Assembly (NCBI RefSeq): GCF_000712595.1
Contig: NZ_JOTN01000002.1
Span: 1 to 64,000 of the forward strand
DNA: 64,000 nt
Source: Bacillus manliponensis
Lineage (GTDB): Bacteria > Bacillota > Bacilli > Bacillales > Bacillaceae_G
Reading direction: 5' to 3'
Positions 28,788-38,633 of this stretch are shown piece after piece (position 1 is the first letter of the stretch; every line of letters starts with the position of its first letter). The notes under the pieces are model-generated. The model worked only from the letters and a program-made list of their open reading frames with translations. It ran no database searches and had not been told where the DNA came from. The position numbers and the translations under genes are program-made.

Positions 28788-30312
28788 TTTCTTTCACCTT
28801 CTCTTTCTGTTTGCCGCCAGCCATTAAAAGACCTAATTGTTGTTCATTTGTTTCTTTTGCATCCACAATAGCAACAATTTTCCCTTCATAAATTACAGCA
28901 ACGCGATCACTTACATTTAAAATCTCAGATAGTTCTAACGATAATAACAATACAGCTTTTCCGTTATCACGCTGTTCAACTAGCTTTTGATGAATAAATT
29001 CAATCGCCCCAACATCTAAACCACGTGTTGGTTGTGCTGCAATTAACATATCTGGGTTGCGATCTACTTCACGAGCGATAATCGCCTTCTGTTGGTTCCC
29101 GCCAGATAGAGCTCTTGCTGCTGTATGTTCACTTGGTGTACGTACGTCAAACTGTTCAATTAACGCTTTTGCTTTTTCATAGATTTTCGAGAAGTTTAAA
29201 ACACCTTTATTTGAAAATGGAGTTTGATAGTATGTTTGCAGAACAATATTATCTCCAATTGAAAAATCAAGAACAAGCCCGTGTTTATGGCGATCTTCTG
29301 GAATATGCCCAACGCCTTCTTCCGTAATCTTCCTTACTGGCCAGTTTGTAATCTCTTTTCCTCGAAGTTTAATAGAACCAGATTCTATCTTTCTAAGGCC
29401 AGTAATCGCTTCAATAAGCTCACTTTGACCGTTACCATCAATTCCAGCAATACCAACAATTTCCCCAGCACGTACTGTTAAATCTAACCCTTTTACAGCA
29501 GGTAAATTTCTAGCATCGTGCACAACTAGATTTGAGATCTTTAGTACGTCTTCACATGGTTTGGCGTCTGACTTTTCTGTCTTGAAATTCACTTGACGTC
29601 CGACCATCAATTCTGCCAATTGATCTTCATTTGTAGTTGCAACATCTACTGTTCCAATTCCTTTTCCTTTACGAATAATTGTGCAACGGTCACACACTTC
29701 CATAATTTCTTTTAGTTTATGAGTAATAAGAACGATAGACTTTCCTTCTTGTACAAGCTTTTTCATAATAGCAATAAGCTCTTGAATTTCTTGAGGCGTT
29801 AATACGGCTGTTGGTTCATCAAAAATTAATATATCCGCACCTCGGTACAGCGTTTTTAAAATTTCAACACGTTGCTGCATCCCAACAGATATATCTTCTA
29901 TCTTTGCATATGGATCAACCGCTAATCCGTAGCGCTCCGACAATTCTTGTATTTCTTTTGCAGCTTTATCGATCGCCACTTTGCCGTTTTTTTTCGGTTC
30001 ATTTCCTAGAATAATATTTTCGGTAACTGTAAAATTATGAACAAGCATAAAGTGCTGATGTACCATGCCGATTCCAAGGTCGTTTGCGACATTTGGATTC
30101 GTAATGTTTACAGGTTTCCCTTTAATTTTAATTTCACCTTGTTCAGGCTGGTATAAGCCGAACAAAACATTCATTAATGTTGATTTCCCAGCACCATTTT
30201 CTCCAAGTAACGCATGAATTTCTCCTTGTTTTACTTGCAGCGTAATATCGTCATTCGCAACAATTCCGGGGAATACTTTTGTAATGTTATTCATCTCAAT
30301 TACGTATTCCAT
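28780..30312 (-). CDS. ABC transporter ATP-binding protein, duplicated (NupO-like)
   Basis: The 510-residue ATPase holds two fused nucleotide-binding domains. The first has Walker A GENGAGKST near 37-45, signature ISVGMQQRVEILKTL and Walker B DILIFDEPTAVL. The second has a degenerate P-loop GIDGNGQSE near 293-301, signature ALSGGNQQKAIIARE and MLIAAQPTRGLD in place of the Walker B/Glu. This asymmetry is normal in the sugar/nucleoside (RbsA-like) family, where only one site is fully active. AGGAGG precedes the ATG. Confidence 0.93.
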   Translation of the reverse strand: MEYVIEMNNITKVFPGIVANDDITLQVKQGEIHALLGENGAGKSTLMNVLFGLYQPEQGEIKIKGKPVNITNPNVANDLGIGMVHQHFMLVHNFTVTENIILGNEPKKNGKVAIDKAAKEIQELSERYGLAVDPYAKIEDISVGMQQRVEILKTLYRGADILIFDEPTAVLTPQEIQELIAIMKKLVQEGKSIVLITHKLKEIMEVCDRCTIIRKGKGIGTVDVATTNEDQLAELMVGRQVNFKTEKSDAKPCEDVLKISNLVVHDARNLPAVKGLDLTVRAGEIVGIAGIDGNGQSELIEAITGLRKIESGSIKLRGKEITNWPVRKITEEGVGHIPEDRHKHGLVLDFSIGDNIVLQTYYQTPFSNKGVLNFSKIYEKAKALIEQFDVRTPSEHTAARALSGGNQQKAIIAREVDRNPDMLIAAQPTRGLDVGAIEFIHQKLVEQRDNGKAVLLLSLELSEILNVSDRVAVIYEGKIVAIVDAKETNEQQLGLLMAGGKQKEKVKENG

Positions 30313-30346
30313 ACTCTTTTCCTCCTTAATAGGACAATGATATATA

Positions 30347-30375
30347 CAAAGGTTAGTTCTACGAACTAACCTTTG
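30347..30375 (-). repeat. Perfect intercistronic hairpin between the lipoprotein and ATPase genes
   Basis: Arms CAAAGGTTAGTTC/GAACTAACCTTTG (13 pairs) with a three-base loop. On the minus strand it is followed by TATATATC, not a T run, so it is a weak terminator at best. It is better placed as an mRNA-stabilising or processing hairpin that lets the binding protein be made in excess over the ATPase. Confidence 0.8.
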
Positions 30376-30389
30376 TCATTCCTTTAGCA

Positions 30390-31463
30390 TTATTTTGCTA
30401 AAGAAGCCTCATATGTTTTGTACTCATCTGGAGTAGCTGGTACTTTAATTTTCCCATCAACGATTTGTTTCTCAAACTCTTCTACTTTTGTTAAAATCTC
30501 TGGATTTACTTTTTTAATATTATCCTGTGTTGATGCAATCATAATACCGTCATCTTTCAAACCAAATTCTTCTGTTTTTCCACCTTTTAATTTACCGTCC
30601 ATTGCTTCTTCTGCTACTTTCGCTACTGCAATGTCAACACGTTTTACCATAGATGTTAATGTTACATTCTCTGGCATACCTTCTTGATGTTGATCACGGT
30701 CAACACCAATTACCCATACATCTTCACCTTTTTTCTTACGGTTTTTCGCTTCTGTGAATACACCGTTACCTGTTGCACCAGACGCATGATAAATTACGTC
30801 TACACCTTGTCCATACATAGCAGATGCTAATACAGAACCTTTTTCTGGCTTGTCAAAAGCTTCAGCGTATTGAGATACAACTTCAATGTCAGGATTTACA
30901 GCTTTTACCCCTGCTTTAAATCCATATTCGAACTTCTCAATTAATGGTGCCTTTGCTCCGCCAATGAAACCAACTTTATTTGATTTTGTTGTCATTGCTG
31001 CAGCAACTCCAACTAAGAAAGAACCTTCATGGTCTTTAAATGTAATACTTGTTACATTATCTTTGTCTACTACTGTATCAACGATTGCAAACTGTTTATC
31101 TGGAAACTTATCTGCCATTTCAGTAATAGATTTATTCATAATATATCCAATCCCAAACGTTACGTCATAATCTGCTTTTGCAAATTTTGTTAAGTTCGGA
31201 ATGTAATCAGCTTCTTTTGTAGATAAAAGATAACGATATCCTTCATTTTCTTTCAAACCATTATCTTTACCGAATTTCGTCAAACCTTCCCATGCAGATT
31301 GGTTAAATGATTTATCATCTACACCACCTACGTCTGTAACCATACCAACTTTAAAATCTTTATTTGCTTTGTCCCCGCTTGCTTTCTCTGAGTTGCCACA
31401 AGCTCCTAACATCGTGCTCGCTGCTAATGTTAATGATAATAAAATACCCGCTTTTTTCTTCAT
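30390..31463 (-). CDS. bmpA: BMP family lipoprotein, nucleoside-binding protein of ABC importer
   Basis: The extracellular substrate-binding lipoprotein of the transporter, Bmp/PnrA family. The start is set at ATG 31463 (MKKKAGILLSLTLAASTMLG), with AGGAGGGG upstream; the longest frame adds 23 residues. A lipoprotein signal peptide ends at the lipobox LGAC, with Cys near residue 22. The 357 residues hold VGMVTDVGGVDDKSFNQSAWEG, a family hallmark, and GFIGGAKAPLIEKFEYGFKAG. It is the first transporter gene after the GntR regulator. Confidence 0.94.
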   Translation of the reverse strand: MKKKAGILLSLTLAASTMLGACGNSEKASGDKANKDFKVGMVTDVGGVDDKSFNQSAWEGLTKFGKDNGLKENEGYRYLLSTKEADYIPNLTKFAKADYDVTFGIGYIMNKSITEMADKFPDKQFAIVDTVVDKDNVTSITFKDHEGSFLVGVAAAMTTKSNKVGFIGGAKAPLIEKFEYGFKAGVKAVNPDIEVVSQYAEAFDKPEKGSVLASAMYGQGVDVIYHASGATGNGVFTEAKNRKKKGEDVWVIGVDRDQHQEGMPENVTLTSMVKRVDIAVAKVAEEAMDGKLKGGKTEEFGLKDDGIMIASTQDNIKKVNPEILTKVEEFEKQIVDGKIKVPATPDEYKTYEASLAK

Positions 31464-31550
31464 ACTAGAAACCCCTCCTGAAATATACATATCTTTTTTA
31501 TAAACCACCATGTCCAAATATCTTGCTGTCACCCCCCTAAAAGGTAAGTC

Positions 31551-32276
31551 TTACATACGTTTTCTTAGGACATGGAAACTAAACTTATCTGCTCTAAAAT
31601 AATTAATAGAGTATAAGATTGGTTCATCATTTTGATCGTAGTGCATTTGTTTTAAAACAAGTAACGCTGTTTCAGGTTCACATTGCAAAATTGGTGAAAT
31701 TTTCGCATGATACCCAATTGGTTCAATGTGAGCAACTGCATATGTAATACGTTTATGTGTGTTATTATGAATAACTGTCAACAACGACTCTTCTGTGTAT
31801 TCCGATAAATCAGTCAATACTTCTTTTGCTAACTTGTCCACACAATATACAACAGGTTCCCCATCTGCTGTACGAACGCGTTCAATCGTTAATGCTTCAA
31901 AACCTTCTTTACTACGAAACTTCTCTTTTTCTTCTTCTGTTAAACTCGTTGTAGACGAGGATAAAAACACTGTTCCTGGCTTCTTGCCAGCACTTGTAAT
32001 CATATCGGTAATGCTAGACAGCTGTTCAATTCCAGAAGAGAATAGTGGCTTCCCATTCACAAATGTACCTACACCGTGTCTACGAATGACAACGTTTTCT
32101 TCTTCTAAAATACGAAGCGCCTCTCGTAACGTCGCTCTGCTTACACCAAGCTCTTTTGCCAGATCAAATTCTGAAGGTAATTTTTGTTTTTCTTTATATA
32201 CCCCACTTTTAATCTTCTCTTTAATGTAATCGATCACTCTTAAATATAAGTGCCGACTGTCCGATTTTACTGACAT
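31551..32276 (-). CDS. ymfC: GntR family transcriptional regulator YmfC (HutC/UTRA type)
   Basis: A ligand-controlled repressor or activator. The start is set at ATG 32276 ([20 protein letters not shown]), with GGGGGAA upstream; the longest frame adds 26 residues. Residues 8-75 are the winged helix ([20 protein letters not shown], then [20 protein letters not shown]). Residues 95-240 are a UTRA effector domain. It lies 87 bases upstream of the lipoprotein gene and probably controls the transporter operon and itself. A nucleoside-related effector is an inference from context. Synteny with B. subtilis ymfC supports the name. Confidence 0.88.
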   Translation of the reverse strand: MSVKSDSRHLYLRVIDYIKEKIKSGVYKEKQKLPSEFDLAKELGVSRATLREALRILEEENVVIRRHGVGTFVNGKPLFSSGIEQLSSITDMITSAGKKPGTVFLSSSTTSLTEEEKEKFRSKEGFEALTIERVRTADGEPVVYCVDKLAKEVLTDLSEYTEESLLTVIHNNTHKRITYAVAHIEPIGYHAKISPILQCEPETALLVLKQMHYDQNDEPILYSINYFRADKFSFHVLRKRM

Positions 32277-32801
32277 AAGATTCCCCCACATCTCACTTAT
32301 TCGACTTCTGATGTAAGACATCTTTTCTCGTTTTTTCCAAAATAAATATAACATGAATTAGCGGAAACAGAAATAAAAATATTGCAATTTGTCGAATAAA
32401 TGTTAATAATTTTTTAAGATTAAATTTTCTATATTCAACCTATAAAAAAAACTTGCACGTTAACATTTCTCACAAGGAGAAAATATTACGTACAAAGTTC
32501 CTACATCCTTTGCCTTCTGCATTTTCTCCCCATAGTCTAGCATTTTATGGCTGCTAGGTAGAAACTTATGGACCATACTTCCAAGATTATATGAGGTAAT
32601 ATTCATTGTTTTCGAAGTTATCTTATCACTTGTACCAATAAGTGTCAACAGAATTCGACAACTTTATTTTTAAAAAATCGAACATTATGCAACATACAAA
32701 ATAAAGTATTCGTATTCTGTTTCTAACAACCAAAATGTAAACCCTTTCTTTTTAGTTGTCATACCTATTCTACTATCCATTTTATTATCTGCATATAAAA
32801 A
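32277..32801. other. Spacer between spoIIIE and ymfC, no convincing gene
   Basis: About 525 AT-rich bases. The only frame is a 62-codon TTG-started one at 32460-32648 with no ribosome site and no recognisable sequence; I do not call it. A promoter-like pair lies at 32620-32648, and a second extended -10 (TGTTATATT) is near 32350, either of which could serve ymfC. Confidence 0.5.
32620..32648 (-). promoter_or_regulatory. Candidate sigma-A promoter upstream of ymfC
   Basis: The minus strand has TTGACA (32643-32648), 17 bases and TAAGAT (32620-32625). It is about 340 bases from the ymfC start, so the leader would be long. Confidence 0.4.
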
Positions 32802-32836
32802 AGGTCGGTTAGATTATCATCTAACCGACCTTTTTA
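32797..32836 (-). terminator. Terminator of spoIIIE
   Basis: AAGGTCGGTTAGAT pairs perfectly with ATCTAACCGACCTT around a four-base loop, with T6 following, just after the spoIIIE stop. Confidence 0.93.
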
Positions 32837-35209
32837 TGAACTCTTTTCTTGTGTATCTTTAATCAATACTTCACGTGGTTTACTTCCTTCATAAGGACCC
32901 ACTACACCATTCATCTCCATAGCATCAATTAATCTTGCTGCCCTTGTATAACCAACTCTAAAACGACGCTGAAGCATAGACACAGAAGCTGTTTGCATCT
33001 CAACAACAAGCTGTACAGCCTCATCGTATAAATCATCTTCTACTTCCTGTTTTGTTTCCGGTACATCTTGTGGAATCATATCTTCTTGGTACTGTGCTTT
33101 TTGCTGCGCTACAACATACTCTACAATACTCTCTACTTCTTCGTCAGATAAGAATGCTCCTTGTACACGAACAGGCTTTGAAGCACCAATTGGTACGAAT
33201 AGCATATCTCCACGTCCTAATAGTTTTTCAGCACCACCTGTATCTAAAATCGTTCTCGAGTCTGTTTGGGAAGAAACTGCAAACGCGATACGCGATGGAA
33301 TATTCGCTTTAATGACACCTGTAATGACATCAACAGATGGGCGCTGCGTTGCAATAATTAAATGAATACCAGCAGCACGAGCCATTTGAGCAAGACGCAT
33401 AATCGCATCTTCAACATCAGAGGATGCAACCATCATTAAATCTGCCAACTCATCAACAATTACTACGATATATGGTAATTCTGGTTGTTTCGCTTCTGAC
33501 TGTTCATTATGTTGCTTTATATATTCATTATATCCCTCTATATTACGAGTCCCTGTATGAGCAAATAATTCATAACGACGCTCCATCTCACTTACTACTT
33601 TTTTCAATGCTTGTGATGCTTTTTTCGGATCTGTTACAACTGGTGTCAACAAATGGGGTACACCATTATATACATTTAACTCAACCATCTTCGGGTCAAT
33701 CATCATAAGCTTTACTTCATGAGGCTTCGCACGCATTAAAATGCTTGTAATAATACCATTAATACATACACTTTTTCCACTACCAGTCGCACCTGCTACA
33801 AGTAAATGGGGCATCTTATTTAAACGTGCTAATACTGCTTCACCAGTAATATCACGTCCAAGGCCAATCAATAATTTTTCTTCTGGATGATTGTTCGCTT
33901 TCGAATCTAATACTTCACGAAGTGTTACAATCGCAACCTCTGAGTTTGGCACTTCGATGCCGACTGCAGATTTCCCAGGAATTGGCGCTTCAATCCGAAT
34001 ATCTTTCGCCGCTAAAGCAAGCGCTAAGTCATCACTTAAACTAACAATTTTACTTACTTTCACGCCCATATCAGGGTACACTTCATACTTCGTAACAGCT
34101 GGTCCTTTATGCACCTTTGTTACTTTCGCTTTCACACCAAAACTTTGAAACGTTCGTTCTAACTTACGAGCATTTTCATAAATTTTCTCATTCTCGTTTG
34201 TAAACGTCTTATTTTTAGGTAACTTTAATATATCTAAAGGTGGTAGTTTATAATCTTTATTTTCCACGTCAGCAAAATGCATAGGTGGTGCTACAATATC
34301 TCCCTCTAAAGATTCTACTATCTTCTCACCTTTTCTTCTTTTTGGATTCTCTTCTTTCACAGGAGGCAACTCTTCTTCACTTATTTCAGATATAATTTCT
34401 TTCTCTTCTTTTTGCTCTGGTATAGAGTAATGTTCTGCAAAGTTTGAAATGATTGGTGGTCCAACATCTACTTCTTCTACACGCTCGTCCACTTCTATTA
34501 AATCTTGTTCTTGTATTGGCTCTACACTTCGTTTACGCGCAGGCTTTTTCTTTTCTGTTTTCTCAGCTTTTCGCCTTGCACGCCAATCTTTATAATCTTC
34601 TTGAAACACTTGAAATTGATTCCTTAAAAACCTTCCAATTGGTTCAAGTACTTCTCCAATATGTTTGTTTGTAATACATAAAAGGCCGAGTATAACAAAG
34701 ATAATACCAATAATATATGCTCCTACTTCATCAAATAAAAAGTAACATGTCGCAAACATAATGGCACCAAACATCCCGCCGCCTAAATGAACAGAATCGA
34801 TACCTTTTTTCATTTCCACAAAGAATAAATCTTTTGTACTTACAATAACAGATGGACTTTCTACCGCTCCATCTTTCGTAAGCAATTGAAACAAGGTAAT
34901 ATGACTAAACATTAAAATTGCAAATACAATTAAATACACACCAATTAGCCGCTTATTTAATAAATCTGGCCACTCTCGTTTTATAACAAATGCGATAGAA
35001 AGTGCAATAACACCAATCACTCCAAGTATGTACCATTCTCCAAAGAAGAATCTAAAAAATAACACAAATGCATTCCCAACTACACCAAGTTGTAAAATTG
35101 TAATAATGGAAAGCGCAAAAAGAGTCAAACCGACGATTTCGTAATGCAAAGTTGGTTTTATAGTCCGTCTTTCTTTCGTTTTCTTCCCTCTTTGCTTTTG
35201 TTTTACCAT
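32834..35209 (-). CDS. spoIIIE: DNA translocase SpoIIIE/FtsK
   Basis: A membrane-bound ATP-driven DNA pump that moves the chromosome into the forespore and clears DNA from division septa. The 791 residues show four N-terminal membrane segments (about 20-170), a charged Glu/Lys-rich linker (about 205-330), the motor domain with Walker [12 protein letters not shown] near 470 and Walker [12 protein letters not shown], [21 protein letters not shown], and the C-terminal gamma winged helix that reads DNA polarity ([20 protein letters not shown]). ATP and gamma domains look intact. GAGGTGAAG precedes the ATG. Confidence 0.96.
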   Translation of the reverse strand: MVKQKQRGKKTKERRTIKPTLHYEIVGLTLFALSIITILQLGVVGNAFVLFFRFFFGEWYILGVIGVIALSIAFVIKREWPDLLNKRLIGVYLIVFAILMFSHITLFQLLTKDGAVESPSVIVSTKDLFFVEMKKGIDSVHLGGGMFGAIMFATCYFLFDEVGAYIIGIIFVILGLLCITNKHIGEVLEPIGRFLRNQFQVFQEDYKDWRARRKAEKTEKKKPARKRSVEPIQEQDLIEVDERVEEVDVGPPIISNFAEHYSIPEQKEEKEIISEISEEELPPVKEENPKRRKGEKIVESLEGDIVAPPMHFADVENKDYKLPPLDILKLPKNKTFTNENEKIYENARKLERTFQSFGVKAKVTKVHKGPAVTKYEVYPDMGVKVSKIVSLSDDLALALAAKDIRIEAPIPGKSAVGIEVPNSEVAIVTLREVLDSKANNHPEEKLLIGLGRDITGEAVLARLNKMPHLLVAGATGSGKSVCINGIITSILMRAKPHEVKLMMIDPKMVELNVYNGVPHLLTPVVTDPKKASQALKKVVSEMERRYELFAHTGTRNIEGYNEYIKQHNEQSEAKQPELPYIVVIVDELADLMMVASSDVEDAIMRLAQMARAAGIHLIIATQRPSVDVITGVIKANIPSRIAFAVSSQTDSRTILDTGGAEKLLGRGDMLFVPIGASKPVRVQGAFLSDEEVESIVEYVVAQQKAQYQEDMIPQDVPETKQEVEDDLYDEAVQLVVEMQTASVSMLQRRFRVGYTRAARLIDAMEMNGVVGPYEGSKPREVLIKDTQEKSS

Positions 35210-35357
35210 TTCTTCACCTCAAATTTCTCAATAAAAGTAGAACGTTATCATTAAAGCGTTCCCAGTATATCATCCTATCACCATTATTTTCACCCTGCTA
35301 TTCCTACATGAAAGAGATGAAACTTTCGCTATTCCAAATAGCGGAAAAACAGAAGAA

Positions 35358-35382
35358 AGCAGCCTATATATACATGGCTGCT
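35358..35382 (-). terminator. Terminator of tepA-ylzJ
   Basis: AGCAGCC pairs with GGCTGCT, followed on the minus strand by TTCTTCTGTTTTT, about 30 bases after the ylzJ stop. The T run is interrupted, so strength is uncertain. Confidence 0.6.
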
Positions 35383-35414
35383 CCACCGTCTTGTTTTTTA
35401 TATTATACCATAGC

Positions 35415-35642
35415 CTATAAGGAAAATCCTTCTTTTTGCTGCACTGAGATTTTTTGACCTGGCTCATAAAGCAAAAAATGTTCTGGGTTTGTACTTAGTA
35501 CACGCAAGATAGAATAATCGTATTCACTTCCTACTGAAACAAGCATTTCAACTCCGTTAATATTTACTACTTTTTGCTGAGCAATTTGAGAATGGTCAAT
35601 TGGATAAATGAGCTCTTCTGGCATAACCGTATATAAAATCAT
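35415..35642 (-). CDS. ylzJ: YlzJ-like protein
   Basis: A 75-residue conserved Bacillus protein of unknown function ([20 protein letters not shown]). Its start overlaps the tepA stop by four bases, which implies coupled translation, and the same neighbour order is found in B. subtilis. No motif beyond the family sequence is visible. Confidence 0.88.
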   Translation of the reverse strand: MILYTVMPEELIYPIDHSQIAQQKVVNINGVEMLVSVGSEYDYSILRVLSTNPEHFLLYEPGQKISVQQKEGFSL

Positions 35643-36382
35643 TGTAATAAATCCCCATCCGTTTTCATTTTCGCATCAATCAACTCGTTTAACTTTTGAA
35701 TCGCTTGTCCTATCCCACCAACATCATCAATCAAACCGTATTTCACAGCATCTCCACCAACAACATTTGTACCAATATCGCGTGTTAAATTCCCCTTTGC
35801 AAACATTAACTCTTTAAAACGATCTTCTGTTACTTTTGAATGTTTTGTTACGAAACGGACAACACGCTCTTGCATTTTATCTAAATACTCAAATGTTTGC
35901 GGAACACCGATTACAAGACCAGTAAGGCGAATTGGATGAATCGTCATTGTCGCTGTTTCTGCAATGTATGAATAATTTGTAGATACAGCGATTGGCACAC
36001 CAATCGAATGCCCACCACCAAGCACAAGAGAAACAGTTGGTTTTGAAAGTGAAGCGACCATTTCTGAAATAGCAAGCCCTGCCTCAACATCTCCGCCAAC
36101 TGTATTTAATAAAATCAGTAATCCTTCAATTTTAGGATTTTGTTCAATCGCAACAATTTGTGGAATGATATGTTCATATTTCGTCGTTTTATTTTGCGGA
36201 GGCAACTGAACATGCCCTTCAATTTGTCCTACAATTGTTAAGCAATGAATACGCGATTCATTCATTTGCGGCACATTTGTTTGTCCTAACTGCTGAATTT
36301 TTTCAAGTACCGACGCTTCCTTTGATCCTTCTTTTTTTTCACTCTCTTGTTCTTCATTCATTACATGATCACGTTCTGTCAT
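35639..36382 (-). CDS. tepA: Translocation-enhancing protein TepA (ClpP-like serine protease)
   Basis: A ClpP-fold protease. In B. subtilis TepA is needed for efficient protein translocation and degrades small acid-soluble spore proteins. The 247 residues carry a charged N-terminal 45 residues, then the ClpP core: the Ser nucleophile in [15 protein letters not shown] and a His in [11 protein letters not shown]. The oxyanion Gly pair is in [22 protein letters not shown] precedes the ATG. It is the first gene of tepA-ylzJ and follows the rnjB terminator. Confidence 0.92.
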   Translation of the reverse strand: MTERDHVMNEEQESEKKEGSKEASVLEKIQQLGQTNVPQMNESRIHCLTIVGQIEGHVQLPPQNKTTKYEHIIPQIVAIEQNPKIEGLLILLNTVGGDVEAGLAISEMVASLSKPTVSLVLGGGHSIGVPIAVSTNYSYIAETATMTIHPIRLTGLVIGVPQTFEYLDKMQERVVRFVTKHSKVTEDRFKELMFAKGNLTRDIGTNVVGGDAVKYGLIDDVGGIGQAIQKLNELIDAKMKTDGDLLQ

Positions 36383-36455
36383 ATTGCATCCCCTTTCTCT
36401 CGTATACCACTATTATTTCTTATGTGATAAAATTCATGCGAATGAGAAAAAAGAA

Positions 36456-36477
36456 AAACCGCCTATATAGGCGGTTT
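36456..36477 (-). terminator. Terminator of rnjB
   Basis: AAACCGCCTA/TAGGCGGTTT with TTCTTTTTT following on the minus strand, five bases after the rnjB stop. Confidence 0.85.
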
Positions 36478-36481
36478 CACA

Positions 36482-38152
36482 TTATACTTCCATAATAATT
36501 GGTAAAATCATCGGTTTTCTCTTTGTTTCTTCAAATAAATATTGACCAAGTAGCTCACGAATATTTTGTTTTAACATAGACCATTCAATTGAATATTCTT
36601 TAATAGACTGTTCTACAATTGTACGAACAATTTCTGTCGATTTCTCAATTAACTGTTCTGATTCACGAACATAAACAAATCCTCGTGAAATGATTTCTGG
36701 CCCTGAAATAATCTTTTTCTCATCTTTTCCTAATGTAACAACAACAACTAAGATACCATCTTGCGATAACATTTTTCGATCACGCAATACGATGTTCCCT
36801 ACATCACCGATACCTAAACCATCAATTAACACATTTCCTGCTTGTACTTTACCAGCTAATTTCGCTTCTTCACCTTCAAAAGCAACAACGTCACCTTTTT
36901 CTACAATGAAAATATTGTTTCGTCCTACCCCAACTTCTTCTGCTAAGTGTGCATGTGCTTTTTGCATACGAAACTCACCATGTACAGGTATAAAATACTT
37001 TGGTTTCATTAAATTCAACATAAGCTTTAATTCTTCCTGAGCACCATGCCCAGAAACGTGAACTTTTCTTTCACCATAATATACAACATCCGCACCTGCT
37101 CGAAACAGTAAATCAATTGTTTTAGAAACAGACATCTCATTTCCAGGGATTGGTGATGCTGCAATAATAACTGTATCACCTTTACGAATCGACACTTGTT
37201 TGTGCGCATTTTTCGCCATACGCGATAAAGCTGCCATCGGTTCCCCTTGACTACCTGTTGTTAAAATTGTAACTTGTTTTTCCGGATAGTTATCTACATC
37301 TTGTAAAGAAATAAACATCCCTTCTGGAATATGTAAGTAACCGAGTCGACGCGCAATATCTACAACTTTCACCATGCTACGACCAACAACAGCTACTTTG
37401 CGCCCTGTTTCATATGCAGCATCAAAAACTTGTTGAATACGATGAACGTTAGATGCAAATGATGCAACAATTAAACGGCCTTCTGCTTTATGGAAAACTT
37501 TAGAGATTTCTAAACCAACTTCCCTCTCAGATCCTGTATATCCTGGTCTTTCAGCATTTGTACTGTCAGATAATAAGCACAGAACCCCTTCGTTACCAAT
37601 TTGGGCCATTTTACCAATATCAGCTCCACTATTTCCAATTGGAGTTTGGTCAAACTTAAAATCTCCTGTATACACAATTGCACCTTTAGAAGTATGGAAG
37701 CAAACACCTACTGAATCCGGTATACTATGTGTTGTTCCAAAGAATGAAACTGTCGTTGTATTAAATTCAACTGTCGAATTAGAATCAATTTGCTTTAATT
37801 CCACACGACCTAACATACCCGCTTCGCTTAATTTCTCTTGAATTAATCCGATTGTTAATTTTGTCGCATAAACCGGAATCGATAATTTACGTAACACATA
37901 AGAGATTCCACCAATGTGATCCTCATGTCCATGTGTTATAAATAAACCTTTCACTCGATCTTTATTCTCTTCTAAATATGTAATATCAGGGATTACAATG
38001 TCAATTCCGAACATTTCATCTTCTGGAAACATAAGACCTGCATCAACAATGAAAATTTCAGAATCAATTTCTACACAATACATATTCTTTCCTATTTCGC
38101 CCACCCCACCGAGCGCAAATACTTTTACAACGTCTATCTCTTTTTTCTTCAT
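36482..38152 (-). CDS. rnjB: Ribonuclease J (RNase J2 type)
   Basis: A metallo-beta-lactamase/beta-CASP ribonuclease with endo- and 5' exonuclease activity in the family. The 556 residues contain FITHGHEDHIGG near 71-82, where the HxHxDH motif reads HGHEDH, then TTHSIPDS, YTGDFKFD, the beta-CASP motif region VASFASNVHRIQQ, SGHGAQEELK and PVHGEFRMQKAHA. The position next to tepA is that of B. subtilis rnjB (ymfA). ATG 38152 has only a weak AGG ribosome site, which lies in a pairing arm of the leader described separately. Confidence 0.93.
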   Translation of the reverse strand: MKKKEIDVVKVFALGGVGEIGKNMYCVEIDSEIFIVDAGLMFPEDEMFGIDIVIPDITYLEENKDRVKGLFITHGHEDHIGGISYVLRKLSIPVYATKLTIGLIQEKLSEAGMLGRVELKQIDSNSTVEFNTTTVSFFGTTHSIPDSVGVCFHTSKGAIVYTGDFKFDQTPIGNSGADIGKMAQIGNEGVLCLLSDSTNAERPGYTGSEREVGLEISKVFHKAEGRLIVASFASNVHRIQQVFDAAYETGRKVAVVGRSMVKVVDIARRLGYLHIPEGMFISLQDVDNYPEKQVTILTTGSQGEPMAALSRMAKNAHKQVSIRKGDTVIIAASPIPGNEMSVSKTIDLLFRAGADVVYYGERKVHVSGHGAQEELKLMLNLMKPKYFIPVHGEFRMQKAHAHLAEEVGVGRNNIFIVEKGDVVAFEGEEAKLAGKVQAGNVLIDGLGIGDVGNIVLRDRKMLSQDGILVVVVTLGKDEKKIISGPEIISRGFVYVRESEQLIEKSTEIVRTIVEQSIKEYSIEWSMLKQNIRELLGQYLFEETKRKPMILPIIMEV

Positions 38153-38412
38153 GTTGTTGCCTGGTTTAAAAACCTTGCAAACGCTGATTTCCTACTACCA
38201 ACGCAGAGAAACCAGGGGAAACTCTACCATCACTATATATTTTCACCATCCGTAATGAATGCTCTTACATGCGATATTATGTTCCTTTTCGTTTTTTAAA
38301 CCAGGTTTCACCTCTCTTTCGTTATATACATCAAATATTTATGCAATATATTATAATATTCTCCACATCATAAATTTACCATATTTGCTAAGCATACCCG
38401 TACTAAGCTACT
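38153..38412 (-). promoter_or_regulatory. Long structured 5' leader of rnjB
   Basis: On the minus strand a 13-base arm CCTGGTTTAAAAA (38293-38305) is complementary to TTTTTAAACCAGG (38160-38172), which ends eight bases before the ATG and contains the only Shine-Dalgarno-like AGG. A second CCTGGTTT (38209-38216) can pair with the same 3' arm. Two 5' copies thus compete for one arm that covers the ribosome site. No frame longer than about 25 codons lies in the leader. Translation control, perhaps by RNase J itself, is an inference. Confidence 0.5.
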
Positions 38413-38419
38413 TAGCCAT

Positions 38420-38449
38420 ATTATAACTGATACGAGAAATAGAACACAA
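38420..38449 (-). promoter_or_regulatory. Candidate sigma-A promoter of rnjB
   Basis: The minus strand has TTGTGT (38444-38449), 18 bases and TATAAT (38420-38425). A second TATAAT lies near 38350 without a clear -35. Either would give a leader of 190-260 bases. Confidence 0.5.
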
Positions 38450-38555
38450 GTTAATTTATTTAGAAAGAGAGAAATACATTTTTACATGTTAGCCAATTCA
38501 TTGTTATATACAACGAAAAACCATTTATTCATCAGCATTAAACATTATCTCACAA

Positions 38556-38596
38556 CATAAAACCGACAGAGTAACATAGTCTCTGTCGGTTTTATG
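38556..38596 (-). terminator. Terminator of the dpaAB-asd-dapG-dapA operon
   Basis: Perfect 16-base arms CATAAAACCGACAGAG/CTCTGTCGGTTTTATG about 40 bases after the dapA stop. The T run is short (TTTTATG) but lies within the arm. Confidence 0.85.
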
Positions 38597-38633
38597 TTGA
38601 AAAGCCTTCTCTAATAGCTCTTCCTTATATTTA

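Noticed and set aside
32460-32648. 62-codon TTG-started frame in the spoIIIE-ymfC gap
   Set aside because: No ribosome site, no recognisable sequence, and its start coincides with a TTGACA promoter-like box.
38153-38633. Lysine riboswitch or T-box upstream of the lysine/diaminopimelate genes
   Set aside because: This gap is downstream of dapA and upstream of rnjB; no L-box or T-box (GGTGGNACCGCG) sequence is visible, and DapG is not expected to have an L-box.
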